From contig PTKS01000006.1 of assembly GCA_002937855.1 (NCBI GenBank), positions 31,404-95,403 of the forward strand: a DNA stretch of 64,000 bases. Direction: 5' to 3'. Below are positions 42,501 to 52,875 of this stretch, one piece after another; within the stretch, counting starts at the first letter, position 1, and each line of letters opens with the position of its first letter. Both the position numbers and the translations under genes were made by a program. Source of the stretch: Alphaproteobacteria bacterium MarineAlpha5_Bin12. Its GTDB lineage: Bacteria; Pseudomonadota; Alphaproteobacteria; HIMB59; GCA-002718135. The notes beneath the pieces were generated by a model that saw nothing but the letters and a program-made list of their open reading frames with translations, did not search any database and had not been told where the DNA came from.

Positions 42501-45421
42501 GTATTTAATCTTTCATTTAAAGGATCTACAAATACGGGATCACTAATAGTCGCCTCAATTGTTTTATTAGGCATGGGAATGTAAATTTTTTTTCCTTTTT
42601 TTTCTATGCCCTCTTTAATTAAAGCTAATGCAATTGATCTATCTAAATTCGGTGAATAATAACTTGATGTCACATGACCTACCATTTCCATTGGAAGATT
42701 TGAAATGTTCTCAACAATTTGGGAGCCTTCTTCCAAAATTTCTTTAGGATTATTTGTAAGTAAACCTACAAGTTGTTTTCTATCTTTTTTAATTGTATCA
42801 CTTCTATACAACGCTCTTTTTCCAATGAAATCATATTTTTTTTTACTTACTATCCAACTCATGTCTAAATCAATTGGTGTTACTGAGCCATCTGTTTCTT
42901 GCCCGACTATTATAAAGCCTTTTTCTGCTCTTAATACATGCATAGCCTCAGTTCCATATGGCGTAATATTAAATTCTTTTCCTAATTCAAAACATTTTTC
43001 CCATAGAGCTTGCGCATAACTTGATGGTATATTTATTTCATAACACTTCTCACCAGTAAAACTAATGCGCATAACTCTGCAAATAATTCCAGATATTTTT
43101 ATAATTTTAAAACTCATATGGGGAAAATTTTCTCTAGAAAAATTTTGATCAGGACATAATTTTTTCATAAGATTGATAGCATATGGGCCATTTAAACTAA
43201 TTGTTGCAAATTGTTCAGTTACAGAAGTTAATCGTACCTTTAATTCAGGCCATTCAGTTTGCAGCCAATCCTCAAGTTTACTCATAACACTCGCTGCACC
43301 TCCAGTAGTTGTGGTCATAATATAATGATTTTCTCTAATTCTACTTGTTACTCCGTCGTCAATAACCATTCCATCATCACCTAGCATCAATCCATAACGA
43401 CATTTGCCAATTTGAAGTTTTGACCATGCATTTGTGTATACACGATTTAAAAACTCGCTCGAATCTCTTCCTTTAATATCAATTTTACCTAAAGTAGAAG
43501 CATCTAATATACCAATTCCATCTCTAGTTGCTTTTACCTCTCTGTTTACAGCTTGATGCATATTTTCCCCTTCTTTTGGGTAGTACCATGCTCTTTTCCA
43601 TTGTCCTACATCCTCAAATTTAGCTTGATTTTTTATATGCCATTGATGCATTGGTGTTGTTCTTTCAACATCAAAAAATTCTTTTATGTGCCTGCCTGCT
43701 ATAGCTCCAAAAGTTACAGGAGTGTAAGGTAGTCTAAAAGTTGTTGTCCCTAATTCATGAATAGGTGTATTAGATAAATTAGAAATTATACCTAACGCAT
43801 TAACATTACTAATTTTTCCCTGGTCTGTTGCCATTCCAGTTGTTGTATAACGTTTTATATGTTCTATTGATCTATATCCTTCTTTAAGGGCAAGTTTAAT
43901 ATCTTTTGCAGTTACATCATTTTGAAAATCAATAAACATTTTCGTTTTTTTAAAATTTTTATTTGATGGAATAATCCAAGCATGTTGCATTTTATCTTGA
44001 AAGGTTATTTTTGTAATTTCTTCAAATTTTTCTTCAATTTTTATTCCAAACTCATTAAATATCTTATTCATTTTATTAAAGGTTTCTTCGAAAATTTCTT
44101 TCAATAAAAAAGTGCCATTACAAGCCCCGATTGAAACTTCTTTTTGGAAAGATTTATCAGGGATAAAAGTTGCGTCTGATTCTCTATAAATTAATTTACC
44201 TCTTGATTGTGAAAATAAATGAACAGTAGGAGTCCAGCCCCCTGACACACAAAGTAAATCACAAGATATTTTTTTTGGATTTCCTAACAAATTCTCAATT
44301 TTTTCATCAACTTCACTAACAATTACTTTGTTAATTCTTTTTTTCCCCTCAGTATTAATAATCACATGTCCAAAAAAAATCTTTAATCCTAAATCTTTTG
44401 CTTCTTTTACAAGATCCCCATTACTTTGTTTACGTAAATCTATTATACATTTTACATCAACACCTTTTTTATGAAAATCTATAGCTGATTTATAAGCACT
44501 GTCATTATTTGTAAATATAACTATTTCTTTAGATATCTTATTTGAATACTTATTTAGATATTTTCTTGCACTATTAGCTAGCATTATTCCCGGTTTATCA
44601 TTGTTGTGAAAAGTGAGAAATCTTTCAATCGAACCTGTAGCCAAGACAACTTTTTTTGCTCTTATTTTCCATATAACCTGTCTTAAATTTTTTTTATTGA
44701 TCTTTTGAGATGCTAATAAATAATTTGCATGGAAATAGGCAAAAACACTTGTATTTTTAACAATTTTTAAATTTTTAAATTTATTTGATTCTTCTAATTC
44801 TTCAGATAATTTCCTAGTTCTAACTGAATCAGTGTTTGATAAATCATACCCTCCTAATTCAGAGTTTTGTTCTAAAAGAAGAGTTTTTAAGTTTGATTTT
44901 GCAGCTAATTTAGCTGCATACATACCGCTTATTCCCCCTCCAATTATTAATATATCGCAATGATAATGAAGATGTTCATATTTGTCAGGATCATCGGTAG
45001 TTGGTGACTTTCCTAATCCTGCAGCTCTTCTAATAAAATATTCATAGAATTCCCAAAATTTAGGAGGCCAAATAAAAGTTTTATAATAAAATCCTGCTGG
45101 TATAAATCTTGAGAATAAATCATTAATTGAACCAAGATCAAAATTTAGTGACGGCCAATTGTTTTGTGAAGTAGCAGATAGTCCGTCGTAGATTTCAATC
45201 TCTGTTGCTCTGACATTTGGTTCAGTAATATTTCCACTTTCTAGTTGAACTATTGCATTTGGTTCTTCACTTCCAGCACTAATTATTCCTCTTGGTCTAT
45301 GATACTTAAAACTTCTTCCTACTAAAAAAATGCCATTTCGAAGTAAAGCACTTGCCAAAGTCTCACCTTTGATTCCAAAATATTTTTTTTTATCAAATGT
45401 AAAAGAAATTTTCGTTGACAT
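42497..45421 (-). CDS. soxA: sarcosine oxidase alpha subunit
   Basis: 974 residues. Order of domains: a short N-terminal ferredoxin-like fold without cluster cysteines (~1-90, SFKYHRPRGIISAGSEEPN), an NAD/FAD pyridine-nucleotide-type domain (HCDILIIGGGISGMYAAKLAAK at ~155), and a C-terminal GcvT-like folate domain (~590-974; ILDASTLGKIDIKG, MGDDG-like LMLGDDGMVIDDGVTSR, SFTGEKCYEINIP). In the family, methylene from sarcosine is transferred to THF in this domain. Coupled to soxG by a four-base overlap and preceded by soxD by two bases. Confidence 0.95.
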   Translation of the reverse strand: MSTKISFTFDKKKYFGIKGETLASALLRNGIFLVGRSFKYHRPRGIISAGSEEPNAIVQLESGNITEPNVRATEIEIYDGLSATSQNNWPSLNFDLGSINDLFSRFIPAGFYYKTFIWPPKFWEFYEYFIRRAAGLGKSPTTDDPDKYEHLHYHCDILIIGGGISGMYAAKLAAKSNLKTLLLEQNSELGGYDLSNTDSVRTRKLSEELEESNKFKNLKIVKNTSVFAYFHANYLLASQKINKKNLRQVIWKIRAKKVVLATGSIERFLTFHNNDKPGIMLANSARKYLNKYSNKISKEIVIFTNNDSAYKSAIDFHKKGVDVKCIIDLRKQSNGDLVKEAKDLGLKIFFGHVIINTEGKKRINKVIVSEVDEKIENLLGNPKKISCDLLCVSGGWTPTVHLFSQSRGKLIYRESDATFIPDKSFQKEVSIGACNGTFLLKEIFEETFNKMNKIFNEFGIKIEEKFEEITKITFQDKMQHAWIIPSNKNFKKTKMFIDFQNDVTAKDIKLALKEGYRSIEHIKRYTTTGMATDQGKISNVNALGIISNLSNTPIHELGTTTFRLPYTPVTFGAIAGRHIKEFFDVERTTPMHQWHIKNQAKFEDVGQWKRAWYYPKEGENMHQAVNREVKATRDGIGILDASTLGKIDIKGRDSSEFLNRVYTNAWSKLQIGKCRYGLMLGDDGMVIDDGVTSRIRENHYIMTTTTGGAASVMSKLEDWLQTEWPELKVRLTSVTEQFATISLNGPYAINLMKKLCPDQNFSRENFPHMSFKIIKISGIICRVMRISFTGEKCYEINIPSSYAQALWEKCFELGKEFNITPYGTEAMHVLRAEKGFIIVGQETDGSVTPIDLDMSWIVSKKKYDFIGKRALYRSDTIKKDRKQLVGLLTNNPKEILEEGSQIVENISNLPMEMVGHVTSSYYSPNLDRSIALALIKEGIEKKGKKIYIPMPNKTIEATISDPVFVDPLNERLNT

Positions 45422-45423
45422 AA

Positions 45424-45777
45424 TTACTTCTTTTTAAAAGAGGTTGATATATTTCCTGATCCAATTTCTGGCTCGCCTGAAGGTGTTTTAGGGTTTTCAC
45501 CATCAATCTCAGGAATTGCTTCTCCCATATTATAAATTCCTAATATTTCATCTGTTGATGTATTTCTAACTACATTAAACCACTGCCTACATCCACTTGA
45601 GTGATTCCATCTTTCAAATTGCACACCTTTTATATTTTTACGCATAAATAAATAGTCAGCCCATTGATCATCACTTGTATCAGGCGGATTCTTGGGACGA
45701 GAGATATGTGCTTCTCCTCCACAACTGAATTCACTCTGCTCTCTTTCTCCACAATATGGACAATTAATTAAAAACAT
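45424..45777 (-). CDS. soxD: sarcosine oxidase delta subunit
   Basis: 117 residues. The N-terminal zinc site is visible as CPYCGEREQSEFSCGGEAHISRP in parts (two CxxC-type cysteines, a third Cys and a His), followed by DQWADYLFMRKNIKGVQFERWNHSSGCRQWFNVVRNTSTDEI in segments, the family core. SoxD holds structural zinc and bridges subunits. Its C-terminal ~25 residues are a polar, Gly/Ser-rich tail, a common variable region. It sits between soxB and soxA with gaps of six and two bases. Confidence 0.93.
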   Translation of the reverse strand: MFLINCPYCGEREQSEFSCGGEAHISRPKNPPDTSDDQWADYLFMRKNIKGVQFERWNHSSGCRQWFNVVRNTSTDEILGIYNMGEAIPEIDGENPKTPSGEPEIGSGNISTSFKKK

Positions 45778-45783
45778 ATTCTT

Positions 45784-47046
45784 TTAATGCGCCACTGCTG
45801 CTGCACCATGTTCATCTACTAATTCACCACTCGAAAAACGGTTTAATGTAAAAGGGGCATTAAGTTTATGAGGTTCATCATTAGCAATAGTGTGAGCAAA
45901 TACCCATCCTGAACCTGGGGTGGCTTTAAAACCACCTGTTCCCCAACCACAATTAAAATATAATCCTTTTATATGTGTTTTGCTAACTATCGGGCTTGCA
46001 TCTGGGCAAATATCAACAATACCTCCCCAATGTCTTAACATTTTCATTCTTGAAAAAAGAGGAAATAATTCTACTACTGCTGCTATAGTATCTTCAACAA
46101 TATTAAATCCCCCCCTTTGACTGTATGATATATATCCATCAGTACCCGCTCCAATGACTAACTCTCCTTTGTCTGATTGAGATACATAAGCATGAATCGT
46201 ATTTGACATTACTACTGTATTAATAATTGGTTTTACTGGCTCAGATACTAATGCTTGAAGTGGCCTGCTTTCTAGAGGCAGTCTTATTCCAACCATATCA
46301 GCAATTACTGAGGAATGACCTGCAGTCACTACCCCAATTTTTTTTGAATTTATTTGTCCTTTAGTGGTTTCTACCCCACTAACTTGACCGTTTTTAACAT
46401 TTATACTTGTTACTTCGCAGTTTTGAATAATGTCAACTCCCATTGCATCAGCACCTCTTGCATAACCCCAAGCAACAGCGTCATGTCTAGCTGTTCCCGC
46501 TCTCCTTTGAAGAGTAGCTCCAAGAACTGGATATCTAATATTTTGTGAAGTATTGATTATTGGACAAAATTCTTTTACTTTATTTGTATCCAACCATTCA
46601 CAGTCAATATCATTTAATCTATTAGCGTGCCAACGCCTTTTTAACTCTCTCACGTCATGAAGCGTGTGCGCTACATTCATTACTCCTCTTTGTGAAAACA
46701 TAACATTATAATTTAATTCTTGAGACATACCTTCCCACAATTTAAGTGCATGTTCATATAATCCTGCGCTTTGATCCCAAAGATAGTTTGATCTTATAAT
46801 AGTTGTATTTCTTCCTGTGTTGCCTCCACCAATCCAACCTTTTTCTAATACTGCAATATTTGTTAAGCCATAATTTTTTGCTAAGTAGTACGCTGTTGTT
46901 AAACCGTGGCCTCCACCACCAATAATAATAGCATCATATTCTTTTTTTGGTTCTGGTGATCTCCATGCAGGTTGCCAATTTTCATGATATGAAAGAGCAT
47001 TTCTTATTAGAGAAAAAATTGAATATCTTTTTGGTTTCTTATGCAT
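45784..47046 (-). CDS. soxB: sarcosine oxidase beta subunit
   Basis: 420 residues. The FAD site is [22 protein letters not shown]. The [18 protein letters not shown] segment holds the histidine that binds FMN covalently in tetrameric sarcosine oxidases. The end [22 protein letters not shown] is the standard FAD-closing motif. This subunit oxidises sarcosine to an imine; the methylene goes to THF in SoxA. It follows fhs by 27 bases on the same strand. Confidence 0.96.
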   Translation of the reverse strand: MHKKPKRYSIFSLIRNALSYHENWQPAWRSPEPKKEYDAIIIGGGGHGLTTAYYLAKNYGLTNIAVLEKGWIGGGNTGRNTTIIRSNYLWDQSAGLYEHALKLWEGMSQELNYNVMFSQRGVMNVAHTLHDVRELKRRWHANRLNDIDCEWLDTNKVKEFCPIINTSQNIRYPVLGATLQRRAGTARHDAVAWGYARGADAMGVDIIQNCEVTSINVKNGQVSGVETTKGQINSKKIGVVTAGHSSVIADMVGIRLPLESRPLQALVSEPVKPIINTVVMSNTIHAYVSQSDKGELVIGAGTDGYISYSQRGGFNIVEDTIAAVVELFPLFSRMKMLRHWGGIVDICPDASPIVSKTHIKGLYFNCGWGTGGFKATPGSGWVFAHTIANDEPHKLNAPFTLNRFSSGELVDEHGAAAVAH

Positions 47047-47073
47047 TTTCAGATTTAATAATCTATAACAGTT

Positions 47074-48747
47074 TTAGAAAAGACCTTCAATTTCTCCGTC
47101 ATCATTAATTTTGATCGAATTTGCAGCAGGAACACTAGGTAGACCAGGCATTGTCATGATTTCTCCACAAACTACAACGATAAATTCAGCTCCACTAGAA
47201 AGTCTCACTTCTCTTATAGGTATACTATGTCCTGATGGAGCACCTTTTAATGTGGGGTCAGTAGAAAAACTATATTGAGTTTTTGCTATACAAACTGGAA
47301 AATCACCATACTCATTTTCTTCAAAATGTTTTAATTGGCTTCTGATTTTATTATCAGCGATAACATCATCAGCATCATATATTTCTTTTGCTATGGTTTT
47401 AATTTTATCAAATAAAGAAATTTTTTCTTCATACAAAAATTTAAATGAATTTTTTTCATTTGTTAATTCTACAACTTTTTTGGCTAAGTTAATGGCTCCC
47501 TTACCACCTTGTGACCAATGAGTACACAATATAGATTCCACATCAATCTTTTTACATTCATCTTTTAAAATATTAATTTCCTTTTCAGTATCTTCTATAA
47601 AATGATTTATAGCTACTACTACAGGTAAACCAAATTTTTTAATATTCGTTACATGCCTATTTAAATTTGATATCCCTTTTTTAACTGCTTCTACATTTTC
47701 TTCACTCAAATTTTCTTTTTTTATTCCACCATGCATTTTTAACGCTCTTATTGTTGCCACTACAACTACTGCATCAGGATTTAAATTTGCTTTTCTACAT
47801 TTTATATTTAGAAACTTTTCAGCTCCAAGGTCTGCACCAAATCCAGCTTCCGTTACAACATAATCAGCTATTTTTAAGCTTGTTTTGGTAGCTATCATAC
47901 TATTACATCCATGGGCTATGTTAGCAAAAGGTCCTCCATGAATAATTGCAGGGTTATTTTCAAGCGTTTGTGCAAGATTCGGCATCAGTGCCTCTTTCAA
48001 TAATACTGTCATTGGACCATCAGCTTTCAAATTTTTTGCGAAAATTGGTTTTTTGTTTCTGTCGTAAGCTACAGTTATGTTTCCTAATCTTCTTTGCAAA
48101 TCTTTAATATCTTTTGAAAGACAAAAAATAGCCATCACTTCTGATGCAACAGTTATATTAAAACCATCTATTCTAGGATATCCATTAGCAACGCCTCCTA
48201 AATTAGCATTGATTTCCCTCAAAGCTCTATCATTTAAATCTAAACATCTTTTCCAAGTAACTCTTCTAACATCTATATTGAGTTTGTTTCCCCAATAAAT
48301 ATGATTATCAATTAAAGAAGCTAATAAATTATTTGCAGAAGTAATTGCATGAAAATCACCAGTAAAATGAAGATTAATATTTTCCATTGGTACAACTTGC
48401 GCAAAGCCACCCCCTGCTGCACCTCCCTTCATACCAAAGCTAGGTCCTAGACTTGGCTCTCTTAAACAAACAATGCTTTTTTTTCCAATTCTATTTAAAC
48501 CGTCATTAAGTCCAACAGAAGTGGTAGTTTTTCCCTCACCAGCTGGAGTTGGAGTAATTGCAGTAACTAAAATCAGCTTTGAATTTTTATCTGGTAAACT
48601 TTCTATATAATCAAGATCGATTTTTGATACATAGTGCCCGTAGGAGTGTTGAAATTTTTTTGGGATTTCTAAATTTTCTGCTATCTCATGAATATGTTTT
48701 TTATGAGCTTTTCTAGCTATATTTATATCAGATCCTTGTTTTGACAT
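47074..48747 (-). CDS. fhs: formate-tetrahydrofolate ligase
   Basis: 557 residues. The nucleotide site [16 protein letters not shown] (65-80) and the folate/formyl-phosphate region [15 protein letters not shown] are diagnostic. The C-terminus has [15 protein letters not shown]. Fhs interconverts formate + ATP + THF with 10-formyl-THF. In cells that oxidise methyl groups it can run towards formate and ATP, recovering energy from the methylene-THF made by SoxBDAG; the FolD step needed between is not in the window. A palindrome lies in its 77-base upstream gap. Confidence 0.97.
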   Translation of the reverse strand: MSKQGSDINIARKAHKKHIHEIAENLEIPKKFQHSYGHYVSKIDLDYIESLPDKNSKLILVTAITPTPAGEGKTTTSVGLNDGLNRIGKKSIVCLREPSLGPSFGMKGGAAGGGFAQVVPMENINLHFTGDFHAITSANNLLASLIDNHIYWGNKLNIDVRRVTWKRCLDLNDRALREINANLGGVANGYPRIDGFNITVASEVMAIFCLSKDIKDLQRRLGNITVAYDRNKKPIFAKNLKADGPMTVLLKEALMPNLAQTLENNPAIIHGGPFANIAHGCNSMIATKTSLKIADYVVTEAGFGADLGAEKFLNIKCRKANLNPDAVVVVATIRALKMHGGIKKENLSEENVEAVKKGISNLNRHVTNIKKFGLPVVVAINHFIEDTEKEINILKDECKKIDVESILCTHWSQGGKGAINLAKKVVELTNEKNSFKFLYEEKISLFDKIKTIAKEIYDADDVIADNKIRSQLKHFEENEYGDFPVCIAKTQYSFSTDPTLKGAPSGHSIPIREVRLSSGAEFIVVVCGEIMTMPGLPSVPAANSIKINDDGEIEGLF

Positions 48748-48793
48748 TAGGAGTATACCGAACTACTTACATAAATAAAATTTTTTTTCAACC

Positions 48794-48807
48794 ATTGAAT
48801 ATTCAAT
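48794..48807. promoter_or_regulatory. 14-base palindrome upstream of fhs
   Basis: ATTGAATATTCAAT reads the same on both strands and lies in the 77-base gap between the metF-like stop and the fhs start. It may be an operator dividing the C1 operon. AT-rich background makes chance occurrence possible. Confidence 0.3.
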
Positions 48808-48824
48808 TTACTGTATAAAATTTT

Positions 48825-49730
48825 TTATAAATCAAAATTTGTGATCTCAATGTCATTATTTTGATCTATTCTTATCTCATTATCCACTAAAGCTTTAATC
48901 CATCTAGAAGTTTTTTTCATTCCTCCAAAAGGATAAAAATGGAGTTTAGTCAGTTTTGAGTTACTGTTTGAATTTTTGTATTTAGACAACTCATATACTA
49001 ATTTTCCAGGAGCTTTAGTTGATGCTAATTTAGATATTTTTAAAGCCTGTTTAGAAAGAAAATTTATTGAATTTCTAATTCCGCAAGATTTTGCAAAATT
49101 AATAAGTGTGAGAATATTTGCTGGTCCTGGTAATCCAGCGTGGATATCTATTTTATTTCCAAGTTCTTCTAGGTGCTTCTCCCATGTTATAAAGCTAGAG
49201 GTCTCAAAAAAAAATTGTGTAACAAAATATAACTTTGCTTGAGTATTACTTACAAATTTATTTTTTTCTATAATAGCTCTATCTAATTCTTCATCACTAA
49301 TATCTGGACTTCCTTCAGGGTGCCCAGCTAAGCCTACTTCTGTGAAATTAAACTTATCTATTAATCCCGTTTCTAATATTTCCATGCTTGATGAAATGTT
49401 TCCATTTTGATAACTACTACCTCCAATTATAAGAATTTTTTTAGCTCCTGAAATTTCTGATAACATACCCAAATACTTTTCTACTTCAGAAAAATTTTTT
49501 ATTGTTCTTGCTGGCAAATGCGGTATAGGTTCAAATCCTTCATCTTTAATTTTTTTAGCAGTATCAATTATTTTCTTATAATTTTCATTTGGAAGGTAGG
49601 TTATATAAATTGAAGTGTTCTTAGGTAATAAATTATTTAAGTCTGAAATTTTTTCAAAATTTTTTGGAGTTGTTTCAATAGTATAGTTGTTAATCAATTT
49701 TTTTAGATTAATAATTTCTTTATTATCCAT
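48825..49730 (-). CDS. methylenetetrahydrofolate reductase-like protein (MetF family, variant)
   Basis: 301 residues, MetF-length. The barrel begins NNYTIETTPKNFEK, with the Glu aligned to E. coli Glu28, and the TQFFFETSSF motif is intact. Where MetF has ALRGD with catalytic-site Asp120, this protein has LIIGGSS, so that Asp is replaced by Ser. It is co-transcribed with fhs and soxBDAG and therefore acts on C1-folates. The changed residue may alter direction or cofactor; a role in oxidising 5-methyl-THF is speculation. The start overlaps the MATE gene stop by eight bases. Confidence 0.78.
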   Translation of the reverse strand: MDNKEIINLKKLINNYTIETTPKNFEKISDLNNLLPKNTSIYITYLPNENYKKIIDTAKKIKDEGFEPIPHLPARTIKNFSEVEKYLGMLSEISGAKKILIIGGSSYQNGNISSSMEILETGLIDKFNFTEVGLAGHPEGSPDISDEELDRAIIEKNKFVSNTQAKLYFVTQFFFETSSFITWEKHLEELGNKIDIHAGLPGPANILTLINFAKSCGIRNSINFLSKQALKISKLASTKAPGKLVYELSKYKNSNSNSKLTKLHFYPFGGMKKTSRWIKALVDNEIRIDQNNDIEITNFDL

Positions 49731-51063
49731 TTTTAAAAATTTTTTTCATAAAAAAATGCGAAAAAATCAAAACCAAAAAACCAAAGGTCCAGTTTATAGC
49801 AAAAAGTCCCCAAAAAAGAGACTGAAATCCTCCCTCTAATACATTTACTACAAACCATAATGTAACTAAAGGTAAAATAATCATTCTGAGTAAATTAATA
49901 TACATAGTAAATATAGCTTTTTTAAGTGCTTGGATTAATGCTGAAGTTATAAAAAAAATGGGATAAACAGGCCCCATCAATGCTGCAACTTTTAAATATG
50001 AAGTTCCAAATAGTATTACATCCTCATTATCTGTGAATAGTCCAACAATGTAATTCGAACTTAATAAAATTAAAATTCCCCCAAAAACCATGAATCCGCA
50101 ACCAATTGTAAGTGCTTTATAATAAGTTTCTTTGACTCTTGAATAATTTTTTGCCCCAAAATTTTGACCTGCTATGGACAATACAGCAGTATTAAGTCCA
50201 AATATTGGTAGTAATAATATTTGTTCAAATCTAATAGCTGTCCCATAACCCGCAATAGCATATTCTCCAAAAGTACCTACGAAATATAAAATTATAAAAA
50301 CACCAATACTAATTGTTATCATCCCAAAAGAAATTGGTACAGCTTGTTTTAATAAACTTATTATAAATTCCTTTTTTGGAATGAAACAATTAATTTTCAA
50401 GAATTCTTTCAACTCAGTTTTGTATACTTTGTAAATTAAATATAAAGTTCCTAAAAATTGGGTAAATATAGTTGCAAATGCAATTCCAGAAATACCCATA
50501 GCTGGAAAAATTCCGTATCCAAATATAAATAAAGGATTTAAAAAAATATTTAGAAAAAAGCTTACTATAAGTACATTTCTATAACTTTTTGTATCTCCTT
50601 GAGCATTTAATGAAGAATTAATTGCAAATTGTATAAAAACAATAAACGAACCATAAAAAATTATATCTAAATATTTTAATGTTAAATTTATATTTTTTTG
50701 GTTACTTCCCATTAATTCCAATATCGTTGAAGAAATGTTTAATCCTAAAAAAGTTATTATTATTGCTACTATTAATGTTAAAATAATATTTTGAGCAAGA
50801 TACATTGAAGCTTTATTTTTATTTCCTTCTCCGATAGAATTTGCCATTAGGGCAGTAGATGCAACACCCAATCCTATACCAACAGCTATTATTATAAAAT
50901 AAATAGGAAATGACTTAGCTAATGCTGACAAGGCCTCAGGTGAAATTTTTCCTGCAAAGAATGTATCTACAATATTATATAATGTTTGAAAAACTGTGCC
51001 TATACTAGCCGGGATCGCTACTTTTTTTAGTAGTTGTATAATATTTTCTTTAGTTAAGTCCAT
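49723..51063 (-). CDS. MATE family multidrug/metabolite exporter
   Basis: 446 residues with twelve hydrophobic segments in two similar halves (first half with LPxxxx-like KVAIPASIGTVFQTLYNIVDTFFAGKIS and MANSIGEGNKNKA; second half with AVPISFGMITISIGVF and GQNFGAKNYSRVKETYYKAL). This is the NorM/DinF-type MATE fold that exports compounds against Na+ or H+. It is first in the C1 transcript and overlaps the MetF-like gene by eight bases. Whether it exports something linked to C1 metabolism is unknown. Confidence 0.92.
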   Translation of the reverse strand: MDLTKENIIQLLKKVAIPASIGTVFQTLYNIVDTFFAGKISPEALSALAKSFPIYFIIIAVGIGLGVASTALMANSIGEGNKNKASMYLAQNIILTLIVAIIITFLGLNISSTILELMGSNQKNINLTLKYLDIIFYGSFIVFIQFAINSSLNAQGDTKSYRNVLIVSFFLNIFLNPLFIFGYGIFPAMGISGIAFATIFTQFLGTLYLIYKVYKTELKEFLKINCFIPKKEFIISLLKQAVPISFGMITISIGVFIILYFVGTFGEYAIAGYGTAIRFEQILLLPIFGLNTAVLSIAGQNFGAKNYSRVKETYYKALTIGCGFMVFGGILILLSSNYIVGLFTDNEDVILFGTSYLKVAALMGPVYPIFFITSALIQALKKAIFTMYINLLRMIILPLVTLWFVVNVLEGGFQSLFWGLFAINWTFGFLVLIFSHFFMKKIFKNG

Positions 51064-51119
51064 CCATTATCCTTTAAATATGTTTACTAATATATGTAAA
51101 AAAAAGTATAAAAAACATT

Positions 51120-52052
51120 ATGAAAAAAAATGATTTTAAAATTTATTCTTTTTATCAATTTAAAAAAATTAAAAATCCAATAAATTTCAAATCTCTAATA
51201 AAGGAGTTTTGCCAATTTAACAAACTAAAAGGGACTATAATAATTGCTAACGAAGGGATAAACGGAACTATTGGAGGCTTGGATGAATCAATCAAAATTT
51301 TCGAGAAGGAATTATTTAAATTAAATTTTAGTGATCTGACATATAAATATTCAAGAAGCAAATATATGCCATTTCATCGATTAAAGATAAGAAATAAAAA
51401 AGAAATCATAACTTTTACCAAGAAGAATATAAATGTTGAAAAATATAAAGGTGAATTTATTGAAGCTTCCAAATGGAATAAATTGATCGATGATAAGGAA
51501 GTTTACTTAGTAGATGTAAGAAATGATTACGAAAGTCAAATTGGAAGTTTTCAGGGGTCAATAAAGAGTAATACAAAAAAATTTAAAGATTTCAAAAAAT
51601 TTATAGAAAATAACTTAGTTGATATTAAATCTTCTAAAATTGCAATGTTTTGTACCGGAGGTATAAGATGCGAAAAAGCATCAGCTTACATGAATGAAAT
51701 GGGTTTTAAAAATTTATATCAATTAAAGGGGGGAATATTAAAATATTTGGAAGAGGTTCCCAAAAAAAAATCAAAATGGAAAGGGGAGTGCTTTATTTTC
51801 GATAACAGAGTTTCGGTCAAAAATGAAATGAAAATAGGTTCTTATGAACTATGTCATGGATGCAGGATGCCTATACTTGACAAAGATAAACTATCCAAAA
51901 ATTATGAATATGGCGTATCTTGTGAAAATTGTTATAATAAATTAACTGAAAACAAAAAACAAAACTTAAGACAAAGGAACAAACAAATTAAAATCGCTAA
52001 AAAAAGAGGATTATATAATCCATATATTCGTCATACCCCAGTAGATTATTAA
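51120..52052 (+). CDS. trhO: tRNA uridine(34) hydroxylase TrhO (rhodanese family)
   Basis: 310 residues. An N-terminal ferredoxin-like domain (LKGTIIIANEGINGTIGG) is followed by a rhodanese domain with active Cys178 in MFCTGGIRCEKASAYM and a Cys-rich C-terminal part (CHGCRMPI, CENCYNKLT). The GGILKYLEEVP and KWKGECFIFDNRVSV segments are typical of YceA/TrhO, which hydroxylates U34 of certain tRNAs using prephenate-derived chemistry. Single gene, divergent from the MATE gene. Confidence 0.93.
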   Translation: MKKNDFKIYSFYQFKKIKNPINFKSLIKEFCQFNKLKGTIIIANEGINGTIGGLDESIKIFEKELFKLNFSDLTYKYSRSKYMPFHRLKIRNKKEIITFTKKNINVEKYKGEFIEASKWNKLIDDKEVYLVDVRNDYESQIGSFQGSIKSNTKKFKDFKKFIENNLVDIKSSKIAMFCTGGIRCEKASAYMNEMGFKNLYQLKGGILKYLEEVPKKKSKWKGECFIFDNRVSVKNEMKIGSYELCHGCRMPILDKDKLSKNYEYGVSCENCYNKLTENKKQNLRQRNKQIKIAKKRGLYNPYIRHTPVDY

Positions 52053-52103
52053 AGTTAAAAATGATTGTTTTTTCTATTAAAATATATATACGTCTTATCA
52101 ATT

Positions 52104-52298
52104 ATGGCAAAAAAATCATCATATGTACTTAAGCAATTAGTACCTGAAGAAAATCCAAAGACTGGTTCAAAATACATAGTTCGCAAACCATCAAAAGGAT
52201 TAAAGGTTGCAGAAAAACTTAGGTTAAAAAAATTTGATCCTGTGTTAAAAAAACACGTATGGTTTGTAGAAAAAAAAATGCCTCCACATAGTAAATAA
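52104..52298 (+). CDS. rpmG: 50S ribosomal protein bL33
   Basis: 64 residues from the ATG at 52104; an earlier TTG at 52065 adds an unrelated hydrophobic stretch and is rejected. The end EKLRLKKFDPVLKKHVWFVEKKMP follows the bL33 pattern (KLxLxKYDPxxRKHVxxxExK), and the middle GSKYIVRKPSKG corresponds to the YxTxKN strand. It has no zinc cysteines, as usual for the alphaproteobacterial form. It lies 51 bases after trhO and converges on the DUF1013 gene. Confidence 0.88.
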   Translation: MAKKSSYVLKQLVPEENPKTGSKYIVRKPSKGLKVAEKLRLKKFDPVLKKHVWFVEKKMPPHSK

Positions 52299-52301
52299 AC
52301 T

Positions 52302-52829
52302 TTATTTATTTTTTTTTGTATTTTTATCTAGAGCTCTTTGTATATCTTCATATGAACAAAGACCAACCTCTACTGGGTTTTTAGCTTCATTTATTGCTTC
52401 TCTATAAGTTCCTTCTCTAATTGCATTTATTGTAGATTTTGTTGACCCAATCAGTTTTGCTATTTGTGAGTCTTTTAATTCATCACCATAATTTTTAATT
52501 AACCAAAAAATAGCATATGGCTTTTCTTGTCTTAGTGAGATTGAGGTATATCTCTTGCCTTTCGTTTTAGTTTTATGATCTGGTAAATCATTTTGTAATA
52601 TTTGTAATTTTTCTTTTGGATTTTTCTGACATTTCTCAATTTCTTCTTGAGTTAATTGACCGCTGTCTATTGGATTGTGTCCTTTTATTCCTACTGCGAC
52701 ATCCCCATCAGCTATACCTTCGATTTCTAAAATATGCATATTACAAAAATCGGCTATTTGTTTAAAACTTAGTGAAGTATTTTCAATAAGCCATATTGCT
52801 GTTGCTTTTGGCATTAAGGGTCTTTTCAT
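52302..52829 (-). CDS. DUF1013/TrcR-type transcriptional regulator
   Basis: 175 residues. The start MKRPLMPKATAIWLIENTSLSFKQIADFCNMHILEIEGIADGDVA in segments is the DUF1013 signature, with a helix-turn-helix-like first part. A second HTH-like segment is DSQIAKLIGSTKSTINAIREGTY. The family is restricted to alphaproteobacteria and has been described as a cell-cycle related regulator (TrcR) that binds RNA polymerase. Single-gene unit here. Confidence 0.85.
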   Translation of the reverse strand: MKRPLMPKATAIWLIENTSLSFKQIADFCNMHILEIEGIADGDVAVGIKGHNPIDSGQLTQEEIEKCQKNPKEKLQILQNDLPDHKTKTKGKRYTSISLRQEKPYAIFWLIKNYGDELKDSQIAKLIGSTKSTINAIREGTYREAINEAKNPVEVGLCSYEDIQRALDKNTKKNK

Positions 52830-52875
52830 AATTAGAATCCTTACAGTAAAAAATTATTATAATAAATTAAAAAAT

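Noticed and set aside
52065..52103. TTG-started extension of bL33
   Set aside because: The added residues are hydrophobic and unrelated; MAKKSS at 52104 is the normal start.
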